Shown here in pieces: positions 31,167 through 39,700 of a stretch of DNA of 41,009 nucleotides. Numbering within the stretch: position 1 is the stretch's first letter; each line of letters starts with the position of its first letter. The notes below the pieces were generated by a model, which was not told where the DNA came from, ran no database searches, and saw only the letters and a list, made by a program, of their open reading frames with translations. The DNA is from a virus, in IMG/VR virus record IMGVR_UViG_3300040962_000437, positions 1 to 41,009 of that record. One strand, given 5' to 3'. The position numbers and the translations under genes are program-made.

Positions 31167-33878
31167 ATGGAAAATATTTTCTACAGAGGTCTTCCAACAG
31201 ATCTAGAGTTAAATGGACCTGTACTCTCATTTTTAGAAAACCCAGTGGGGGTTGGTAGTACAGTCACTGGTTCGGTTACATTATCAGGAATAGCAACAGT
31301 TTCGTGGGCAACAACATCACCATCATCTATTGGTAGTATTGATTATCAATGGTACGAGGTTAATGTTGGCGCATTAAGTGATGGATCAAATATTAGTGGA
31401 TCTGGAACCACTACTCTTACAATTTCTAATTTAACAAGTCCAGGTGATAATGGTAGAAAGTTTTACCTTGAAGCAGATTATAATGCAACTAATGAATATG
31501 ATAGTGAATTAAAGGGAACTGGTAATGCAATTAATGAACCCATAAATTCCGGAATTGCAACGATTACAGTTGATCCGTTAATTGAAATCATAGCACAACC
31601 AAGCACCACAGAAACAATAGTAAATCAAAGCAGAACTTTTACAATTGATGCAGGATTAACTGATGAAACATATGGTGATGTCACATATCAGTGGTCACTT
31701 AATGGCAGTGAGGTATCTGATGGAACAGTGACTGAGACTATTGGTTCAACAGCATTAGAAGAAGGATTTCAATCATTTAATTATGATTCAGATGCAACAC
31801 TTGATTTAATTGATGCACGGGATATAACAATAACCATTGCTGGCGGTGCTGGCGGTTCTGGATCTAGTAGACCTGGGCATTTTGGTAGAGCTGGAAGACT
31901 TCCATATGCTTCTGGAGAAACCATAACAAGAACTCTAAGATTTGAAGTCGGAAGAAGAGGAAATTCTTCTGTAGGCAGTAATGGTGGTCTTGGTGGTGCT
32001 AGTAGTTATGCTGCCGGTGGAGCAGGTGGTTCAAATAGTAGTGGTGGTGGAGGTGGTGGTGGAGGTGCCAGTGCTGTATATGATGAAACTTTAGGAAGAT
32101 ATACCATTGTATCCGCTGGCGGCGGTGGGGGTGGAGGATCTCTAGGACCATCAAACGATAGAGGTGGTGGATTAGGTTTTGGTAGAGTGAGGGATGCAAT
32201 GTCAAATAGCACTAGTTCACCAAAACCAGGAGGTGATGGAGTGCTTGGTGGTGGCGGTGGAGGTGGTGGTGGAACTCCATCTAATTATGGTGGTCATGGT
32301 GATGGTGGTAATAATAGAGATGGAAATGGTGGGGCAAGTGGATTTGATACAAGAACTGCTGATTTTGCATATGACGGATGGGGAGTAAGTGGTAATGGGT
32401 ATATTAATATTTCTTACACTGGAAAAGTTGCAGTTGATACTACTTTAACTAGAAATACAATTATATCTGGTTCAAATACTCCAACATTAACATTAACCTC
32501 AGATCAAGTTGGAATTCAGACTGTTTCTTGCGCGGTATCCAGTTTAGTTGCAACTAATACTCCAGGAATTAGTACCACAGCAAATTTTGTTGTGCGGGAG
32601 AACGCAGAACAATATTTACTTAACATTGAAGGAATAAACGGAACAGATACTGCTAATTTAAGCACTATAGATTTATTCAATGGAGAGTATGAGTTTACAA
32701 CATTTACAGGAGACCCTACATTAGGATCATTTAATAGTTTGTATAGTTTTTACTGTCCAGACAGAGATATTGATGTAGAGATGGATTTATATGGAGGAAA
32801 AGGGTCCAACTCTGGTTCATTTTCTGGCGGTGAGGGTGGATTTTCAAGATTCAGACTTACATTAGAAAGAAATGTTGAATACGTAATTGCTGGATTGATT
32901 GAGTCAATTAATACTCCATTTTTCTATAGAAAAGCAACTTTAATTGCATGTGTTGGTGGTGGTGGAGATGCTGGCAGTGGTAATAATGGTGGATTTGGTG
33001 GTGGAATAGGTATTGCGGGACAAAATGGACTGGGTGGTGGAGCTAGTGGTGGATATTTAATTACAGCAGGAACATTGTCAGAAAACGGTGTGTTTAGTTC
33101 TATGGTTCCACAGGAAACTGCTATTGCACCAGATGGTTGGGCTGGTGGCAATTCTGGAGGTAAAGTAAGACCATGCACCAGAGGTGTATATTGGAGACAA
33201 CAAGGAAAATCACCTTGCGAAGATTTGGGCACAATCAAGTTTAGAATTTCTGACGGAACTGAAGTATCAAATACTGCCGAAATTGATCGTGGATATAAAT
33301 CAGGATATAATGTTATTCAAAATAAGGGAGTGGGAATTCCAGAAAACACTGGACGTGGAAATGGTGGTGCTGGTGCAATTGGTGGCAATGGTGGAAGTTC
33401 ACTAAATTCTGGTGCGGGTGGCGGTGGATCAGGATATACTGATGGATCTATATCTATTATTAGCACTCAACTTGGTGGTAGTAATGAAAATGCAAGAGTT
33501 GTAATTAGATTTGCTGAACCTATTAAAATTGGAAATCTAAATCATACATTTAATAATGTTACAGATACTAATACTTTCTTTGAATACTCTGGAGCAATCG
33601 TATTCGCAAAAGCCGAATCCCCAGGTTCTCCTGATCAGCAGGTTAGTACATCAACTAATGTAAAACATTATATTATTACTATGAATAAACCTTATAGTAG
33701 TATAATTGTTAGCAACATATCAAGTACAACTTCAGGTGGAGGCAGTGGAGTTGATACATCAGGACCTGCAAAAGTGGAGAAAGTTTCTAGTAGTGACACT
33801 CAGTGGAGAATTTGGTTTAATAAAACTAATGGTTTTAACACATATGTAAGATCATTCACAGTTGAAGGAATTGATTAG
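31167..33878 (+). CDS. Gly-rich tail fibre/adhesin-like protein
   Basis: The 903-residue product has Ig-like beta segments first (residues about 20-110, with TVSWATTSPSSIGSIDYQWY and NGRKFYLEADYNA; second near 140-200), then long glycine-rich stretches: around residues 225-410 (GGGGGGGGAS, GGGGGGGS, GGGGGGGGGTPSNYGGHGDG), 590-640 and 725-765. Runs of Gly separated by Ser, Asn and Asp can form a polyglycine-II bundle, as in the host-binding adhesin gp38 of phage S16. The C-terminal 120 residues look like a beta-sandwich. It probably binds the host surface. Neighbouring fibre genes and lack of any signal peptide agree with a virion role. Confidence 0.65.
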   Translation: MENIFYRGLPTDLELNGPVLSFLENPVGVGSTVTGSVTLSGIATVSWATTSPSSIGSIDYQWYEVNVGALSDGSNISGSGTTTLTISNLTSPGDNGRKFYLEADYNATNEYDSELKGTGNAINEPINSGIATITVDPLIEIIAQPSTTETIVNQSRTFTIDAGLTDETYGDVTYQWSLNGSEVSDGTVTETIGSTALEEGFQSFNYDSDATLDLIDARDITITIAGGAGGSGSSRPGHFGRAGRLPYASGETITRTLRFEVGRRGNSSVGSNGGLGGASSYAAGGAGGSNSSGGGGGGGGASAVYDETLGRYTIVSAGGGGGGGSLGPSNDRGGGLGFGRVRDAMSNSTSSPKPGGDGVLGGGGGGGGGTPSNYGGHGDGGNNRDGNGGASGFDTRTADFAYDGWGVSGNGYINISYTGKVAVDTTLTRNTIISGSNTPTLTLTSDQVGIQTVSCAVSSLVATNTPGISTTANFVVRENAEQYLLNIEGINGTDTANLSTIDLFNGEYEFTTFTGDPTLGSFNSLYSFYCPDRDIDVEMDLYGGKGSNSGSFSGGEGGFSRFRLTLERNVEYVIAGLIESINTPFFYRKATLIACVGGGGDAGSGNNGGFGGGIGIAGQNGLGGGASGGYLITAGTLSENGVFSSMVPQETAIAPDGWAGGNSGGKVRPCTRGVYWRQQGKSPCEDLGTIKFRISDGTEVSNTAEIDRGYKSGYNVIQNKGVGIPENTGRGNGGAGAIGGNGGSSLNSGAGGGGSGYTDGSISIISTQLGGSNENARVVIRFAEPIKIGNLNHTFNNVTDTNTFFEYSGAIVFAKAESPGSPDQQVSTSTNVKHYIITMNKPYSSIIVSNISSTTSGGGSGVDTSGPAKVEKVSSSDTQWRIWFNKTNGFNTYVRSFTVEGID

Positions 33879-33882
33879 GTTG

Positions 33883-33890
33883 TATAAATA
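33883..33890 (+). promoter_or_regulatory. Late-promoter octamer TATAAATA
   Basis: An exact TATAAATA lies four bases after the stop of the adhesin-like gene and 32 bases before the ATG at 33923. Confidence 0.7.
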
Positions 33891-33922
33891 ATAAAAACTA
33901 AACGGGGGAGAGTGAACCCGAA

Positions 33923-34660
33923 ATGGCAGTCAATAAGAATTTTGTTGTCAAAAATGGCTTAGAAGTAGCATCGAATGTCATTTTGGCAGATGCTACAACT
34001 AAGAACGTTGGTATTGGTTCAACTCAACCAAATTTCACCCTAGACGTTAGTGGTGGAATTGGTGCTACCGACGTTAGTGTAACGGGATTCACTACACTTA
34101 CAAAAGACTTACAGGTGGGAACATCTGGTAGTGTCTTTTATGTAAGTGACTCTAACAACAATGTTGGTGTAGGAACCTCAGTTCCCAACCCCATTTATAC
34201 TTTAGATGTGCGGTCTCCAGTTTCAACTGGTCAGACTGCACTTTATGTTTATGGTGACATGCGTGTCACTGGTGATATTAACCTTGATGATATCACTCTT
34301 GATGATGCATCTATTCAAAACCTCACAGTTACTGATACACTTCATGTAACTGGATTAACCACTTTTGTGGGTTTTACAACCTTTAGTGATTATATCTTTG
34401 TTCAGGATGGATTAAATGTAACTGGTGCAGGTATCACTTCACCTAACATTAATGTTAGTGGAGTTGTTACTGCAACTCAATTCATAGGTCTTGGTCAGAT
34501 TGGTGTTGGTTCTGAGGGAACTTCCATTGGAACTGGTGTTACTATGGTTGATTTTAAATCATCAAATGCAGGAAATACTGTTGATTTAGCTTCAGGAATT
34601 GCAACAGTTACAGTTCAGACCGGTGCTTCCATTGGTCTCGTAATCGCACTTGGCGGTTAA
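33923..34660 (+). CDS. Tail fibre protein
   Basis: The 245-residue product has the short-beta-repeat style of fibre shafts: MAVNKNFVVKNGLEVASNVI, TKNVGIGSTQPNFTLDVSGG, NNNVGVGTSVPNPIYTLDVR and YGDMRVTGDINLDDITLDDA. 'NVGIGST-x-P-x-x-x-LDVSG' is a repeat common to many marine phage fibre proteins and to the C-terminal part of the gene at 25239. GGGGGAGAGTG (33904-33914) sits before the ATG. Hydrophobic strands at the end (IGLVIALGG) suggest a trimer interface. No enzymatic or receptor domain is visible, so it is likely a shaft or connector. Confidence 0.7.
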   Translation: MAVNKNFVVKNGLEVASNVILADATTKNVGIGSTQPNFTLDVSGGIGATDVSVTGFTTLTKDLQVGTSGSVFYVSDSNNNVGVGTSVPNPIYTLDVRSPVSTGQTALYVYGDMRVTGDINLDDITLDDASIQNLTVTDTLHVTGLTTFVGFTTFSDYIFVQDGLNVTGAGITSPNINVSGVVTATQFIGLGQIGVGSEGTSIGTGVTMVDFKSSNAGNTVDLASGIATVTVQTGASIGLVIALGG

Positions 34661-34663
34661 TTC

Positions 34664-34671
34664 AATAAATA
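34664..34671 (+). promoter_or_regulatory. Late-promoter octamer AATAAATA
   Basis: AATAAATA lies three bases after the stop of the fibre gene at 33923 and 20 bases before the ATG at 34692. AAGGAAAG (34684-34691) just before the ATG provides the SD. Confidence 0.6.
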
Positions 34672-34691
34672 CTTTTAACACATAAGGAAAG

Positions 34692-35258
34692 ATGGCAGAA
34701 GTTTTTCAAAATCAAGTAGTTAGAGCTGTGGGAGTTGTAACTAGTTATAGTGGAAGCACCGTAGCCGCAGCAAGCACTGCGATTACAGTTACGGCACTTA
34801 CTGGTATTGGCGTTTCTTTCCTGGTTGATAATCCAAACTTTATTGCTGGAACTAAAGTTGTCTCAACCAGTCCGGTATCAGGTGGCGTGGGAACGGTTTT
34901 CACCGATAAAAATTCTACTAATACCTCATCAGCATCTAGTCAAGTTGTTAGATTTCTTGGTCCAACGACAGCATTTACCTCACCTTCTGCAACGAAGAGT
35001 ATCATAATTGGTGGAACGTTTGCAAATAATACAAATAATAGTGTAAATCTCAGTGTTGAAATGTATGATACCAGTGTTGGGGTTACTTCTACGGGGTCAG
35101 TTGCAATAGCGAGCAAGATTCCTGTTCCTAGTGGAAGTTCTTTTGTTATTTCGGATACTGGTAAAACTCTATTGGAAAGCGGAGATGAGTTAAAGGTTTA
35201 TTGCGATACAACTGACGCAATAGATGTCAGCCTGAGCATCCTGACAGGAGTTAACTAA
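34692..35258 (+). CDS. Small beta-rich tail protein, fibre tip or adaptor
   Basis: The 188-residue product starts MAEVFQNQVVRAVGVVTSYS and ends with strands SKIPVPSGSSFVISDTGKTL, LESGDELKVYCDTTDAIDVS. The last part, with KIPVP-x-G-S, S-F-V-I and GD-x-L-x-V-Y-x-D, is a known-looking pattern for small cyanophage tail proteins, of unproven place in the fibre. It is short, rich in Ser, Thr and Val, and predicted nearly all beta. Its stop overlaps the next ATG (TAATG), so the next fibre gene is translated from the same transcript. Confidence 0.6.
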   Translation: MAEVFQNQVVRAVGVVTSYSGSTVAAASTAITVTALTGIGVSFLVDNPNFIAGTKVVSTSPVSGGVGTVFTDKNSTNTSSASSQVVRFLGPTTAFTSPSATKSIIIGGTFANNTNNSVNLSVEMYDTSVGVTSTGSVAIASKIPVPSGSSFVISDTGKTLLESGDELKVYCDTTDAIDVSLSILTGVN

Positions 35259-36778
35259 TGGCAGATAGAAACGGTTATATTGGAAGAGCACCTAGTGACT
35301 CATCGGTCATAGTAGCGAGACAAACTTTTTCACCCACTGGAGTTACGACTGACTTCACTTTTTCATCTGGTTATACTGTAGGATACTTTGATATCTTTAT
35401 TAATGGTGTAAAGATGATAGAAGGAAGTGATTATACTTCCACGGATGGACTTACTTTCTCAGTATTAAATGGTGGAGTAACTAGTGGTGATGTAATTGAA
35501 GGTGTCGCATATAAAGCATTTAATTTAGTTGATAGAAAAGTTGGTATTTTATCTGCTGGATCACTTATTGGAAATGCAAATAATCTTAATTTTGTAGGCA
35601 CTGGAAATACATTTTTACTTAATGGCACTACAGTTGATATTGCTATATCTGGTGGTGGTGCCGGTGCTGGTGGAACGTGGTCTACAAACGCCTCAGGTAT
35701 TCATACCACTAAGAGTGTAGGTATCGGAACAACAACAGCTACCGGAGCTGCTGATACCAATAACACAGCAGTTCTGAATGTTGGTATTGTTACTGCTAAT
35801 AGTTTATTTGGTACATTAACAGGTGATGTAACAGGTGATGTAACTGGAACAGCTACTGGATTATCTGGCTCACCAAATATTACCATCAATAATCTCACTG
35901 GTGTTGCTGCTACATTTACTGGTGTTCTGACTTATGAAGATGTAACCAACGTTGATTCTGTTGGTATTGTTACTGCAAGATCTGGTTTAAGAGTTGTTGG
36001 TGGTGGTGCAACTGTCACTGGAGTGTCAACATTCTTTAGCGATGTATCAATCGCAGATAAGATCATCCATACTGGAGACACTGATACTTCAATTAGATTC
36101 CCTGCTGCTAACGTATTTACTATAGAGACTGCTGGTACTGAAAGATTTCGTGTTCTCGCTGATGGAACAGTTTCATCTGGCACACTAGCTTCAACACCAG
36201 GAACGATTGCAGCAGGGAGTTTAGTTGTAACTAATTCTAATGCTGGATTCTTTAGTAATGTTGGTGGTGATGCAAAGTTTGGTAGTTCTGATAATAATAA
36301 TGTTATATTCCAAGTAAATGGATCTGAAAAAGTTCGTATTGCTACATCAGGTCAGATTGGTCTTGGTGGTGCTAACTACGGAACATCGGGTCAGGTAATT
36401 CTTTCTAATGGTTCTGGATCAGCACCAACCTGGGGGGATATACCTGCTGCTGGTGTCACTACAGAGGCATTTACTTCATCTGGTATTGTTACCGCAGTTC
36501 GTCTTGGTACAGCAGTAGATCATAAAATTACTGCAACTGGTATCACTACAATCACATCAAGTGGTTCAGGAACAGAGGGAGAATCACATACGATTCGTAT
36601 TGTAAACTCTGGTATTGCAACTGTTGGATTCAGTACATACTTCTTGTTCCCATCAGGAGCAGCACCAACACTACCAACAGCAGACGGTGCAATTAGTTTA
36701 ATATCTTTCACCGTACACGATTCTGTAGGAGCAGGTTGTACGCAACTACTTGCGGGTGCTTCTGTAAACTATAGCTGA
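35258..36778 (+). CDS. Tail fibre protein with repeats
   Basis: The 506-residue product has an N-terminal domain (about 1-110, MADRNGYIGRAPSDSSVIVA, with DFTFSSGYTVGYFDIFINGV and KMIEGSDYT; a familiar fibre N-terminus for virion attachment), then shaft repeats VGIGTTTATG, VGIVTANSLFG, TLTGDVTGDVTGTATG, VGIVTARSGLRVVGG, and ISIADKIIH/TGDTDTSIRFPAANVF, TIETAGTERFRVLADG. The end has a beta tip (TIRIVNSGIATVGFSTYFLF, AAPTLPTADGAISLI). No enzymatic motif is seen. The start overlaps the preceding stop. GTTACTG-rich third positions follow codon use of its neighbours. Confidence 0.7.
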   Translation: MADRNGYIGRAPSDSSVIVARQTFSPTGVTTDFTFSSGYTVGYFDIFINGVKMIEGSDYTSTDGLTFSVLNGGVTSGDVIEGVAYKAFNLVDRKVGILSAGSLIGNANNLNFVGTGNTFLLNGTTVDIAISGGGAGAGGTWSTNASGIHTTKSVGIGTTTATGAADTNNTAVLNVGIVTANSLFGTLTGDVTGDVTGTATGLSGSPNITINNLTGVAATFTGVLTYEDVTNVDSVGIVTARSGLRVVGGGATVTGVSTFFSDVSIADKIIHTGDTDTSIRFPAANVFTIETAGTERFRVLADGTVSSGTLASTPGTIAAGSLVVTNSNAGFFSNVGGDAKFGSSDNNNVIFQVNGSEKVRIATSGQIGLGGANYGTSGQVILSNGSGSAPTWGDIPAAGVTTEAFTSSGIVTAVRLGTAVDHKITATGITTITSSGSGTEGESHTIRIVNSGIATVGFSTYFLFPSGAAPTLPTADGAISLISFTVHDSVGAGCTQLLAGASVNYS

Positions 36779-36791
36779 GGAGATTAGGTAA

Positions 36792-39700
36792 ATGGCAGGT
36801 ATTCCTCAGGTAATTACATCTGATAGAGCAACTGGTGCTCAGGTAATTGATGGCAGTTTAGGATTCTCTGGCACTGATCAAAAGTTGGAAAGAACTCCAG
36901 GTTCTGCAGGTAATCAACAAACCTGGACTTGGAGTGGATGGATAAAACTACATAAGTCAAACCAAGAGCATTCAATCTTTAGTTCACACACTGGATCCTC
37001 AGATAGACTTCATTTTAGAATATCCAGTGGACAAATACAATTCGCTCAAAATACAGGATCATGGGATTTTGATATAAGATCTAATGCACTTTTAAGGGAT
37101 ATTGGATGGTATCATATAGTTGCGATTGCCGACTTTACGAATAGCACTCAAAATGATAGAGCTAGATTATATGTAAATGGAGAGAGACAAACACTCGCAA
37201 CAAATACACTACCATCTAATACAACGACAGATACAATTGTAAATGCGGTTAAGGCACATTATATTGGAGAGGCAAGAAGCTCTACAGATTATTATGGGAG
37301 GATGTCACAGGTCTATCTGATAGACGGACAAGCACTTGGACCCGAATATTTTGGATTCACTGATCCACTCACAAACACTTGGAAACCTAAAAAGTTTAGA
37401 AGAGGAGTCTTTGAGGAACTTGATAAATTTAACACTTATACATGGGCAGAGTCTCAAAATCAACTAAGATATCAGGGTATTAAATTTCCATCATCTGCTG
37501 GTGGAACAGTTGCATGGAAAGCTACTGGTTCATCTAATACTGGATTAAATTTATATACATCAACAGATAATTCTACCTGGACAAGAAGACTTACTAATCA
37601 AACAGTAGATTCTACAAATGGATTAGTATATGAATCATCTGATCAATATGTAATATTGGTGAATGGTACAGATACAAACTGGTCAAATCAATTGCAATTG
37701 TTCTCCGATGTAAATGGAGCAACAATTCATTATTCAAATTCTACTTATCCAGGAAATGGTAGCCCAACGATGAGTTGGTCTGGACCAGGATATACCGATG
37801 GTACAATTGCTTCTTACAATTCTTTCTACCTCCCATTCGATGGAAACTCACCCATCGGTCAGGATAAATCTGGTAATGGAAATGACTGGACTCCTGTAAA
37901 CTTTGGTGGTTCTAATTCACTTGAAAAAGCAACGGGAGCAAAACCCATTCTGAATACTACTCCAGGTGGCAATTCAGCAGCAGTTGGTGTATTTGGAAGT
38001 AAGCAGAATGTAGGATATGCTGTCACTGTCTATGATGATGGTGGTGGAAACAAGTATTATATTGATGGAGTTAAGCAAGATACAGTCACAGGACTGATTC
38101 GTGGTGCTACTTATACCTTTGATACATCTGATAGCACAGTATCATCTCACCCATTTAGATTCTCTGCGACTAGTAATGGAAGTCATGGTGGTGGATCAGA
38201 ATACACAAATGGTGTAGCAGCAATCACAGGTGCAGCAACAACCATTACTGTTCCACATGATGCTCCTAATACCTTATATTATTATTGTACATCTCACTCT
38301 GGGATGGGAGCTGATATCACAGGTATCACCACAAATGAGAAGTTAGCAGATCAATATGCATCAAACTGTGTTATTGCACTTCCATTAGTTAGTATAACAG
38401 ACGATAAAAGTAATTCAGTTAATATTGGAACAACAGCAAAAACTGTATCTCAAACTGGTTCTTCTTCTGATATTGCTGCTAGCACTGAGAAAAGTAATTT
38501 TTATGCATCCAGTGCTAAGTTTAATGGTAATGTTGCAAGATTAGAAATCAGTGGTGGAGGTGGAACTGACGGAGATTATGATTTTGGGACTGGCGACTTC
38601 ACTATGGAATGTTGGTTTTATCCAACAGCAACAGTTAATACAAACAATAGACTTTTTTGTAGTAGAGGTGATAGGAATAACTATCAGTTGATGATAGGAA
38701 GTAACAAATATCTTCAGTTTGATATATCAGGCACAAGTTATACATCTGCAAATAATGTATTTGGACTTAATAAATGGCATCACTTCGCAGCCACTAGACA
38801 ATCAGGAACACTTCGTCTTTTTGTTAATGGTGTAATCGTAAAAGAGCAAGCATCTGTCACCGCTGATTTAGATGAAACTACTGGAATTGATATTGGATAT
38901 GAAAGTGGATATTCAAGTTATATTAATGGATATATGCAAGATGCTCGTGTTTACAAAGGAGTAGCAAAATACACCAGCAACTTTGTTCCTGCAGCAACCT
39001 CCCCAGATATTCTTCCTGATACTCCATCAGGTGTAAGTGGTAGTTCTAAACTCACCAAGATTACTGATGGTGCTGTGAGTTTTGATGGTAGTGGTGATTA
39101 TCTTGATGTGCCTGAATCTAGTGGTGAGTTTGATTTTGGAACAGGAGATTTCACCGTTGAATTTTTTGCCAATGCAAATTCTTATGGTAATGATATGCTT
39201 GGAACAGCAAATAATAGCACTTTCTTAGGTTCTAGTAAAAGTGGGTGGATTGTAAGAAATAATGCTAATCTATGGTATTTTTCATATCAATCTAACAATA
39301 GTTGGATATTTGAAACTACATTCACCACTACTGCTGTGGCCAAACGATGGCATCATGTAGCATTTACAAGATCGGGAACAGATCTTAAATGTTTTATGGA
39401 TGGAATACAGCAAGGATCAACATCCACAAACTCTACAAATTTAATTTCTACAGAGAATTCTTTAAGAATAGGCGGTGGCACTGGTAGCACAAGTAACTTG
39501 TATAATGGATTTTTATCAAATGTAAGAGTAATCAAAGGAACCGCACTCTACACATCAAACTTCACACCACCAACAGCACCACTCACAAATGTAACCAACA
39601 CAAAACTTCTGTGTTGTCAATCAAATGCTAATGCAGGCGCTGCTGCGGTATCACCTAATATTAGTGGTATAAATGATGGAACTGTATGGAGTTCAGGTGC

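Noticed and set aside
31999-32212. Two His- or Pro-rich minus-strand ORFs
   Set aside because: They are antisense translations of the glycine-rich repeats in the plus-strand gene.
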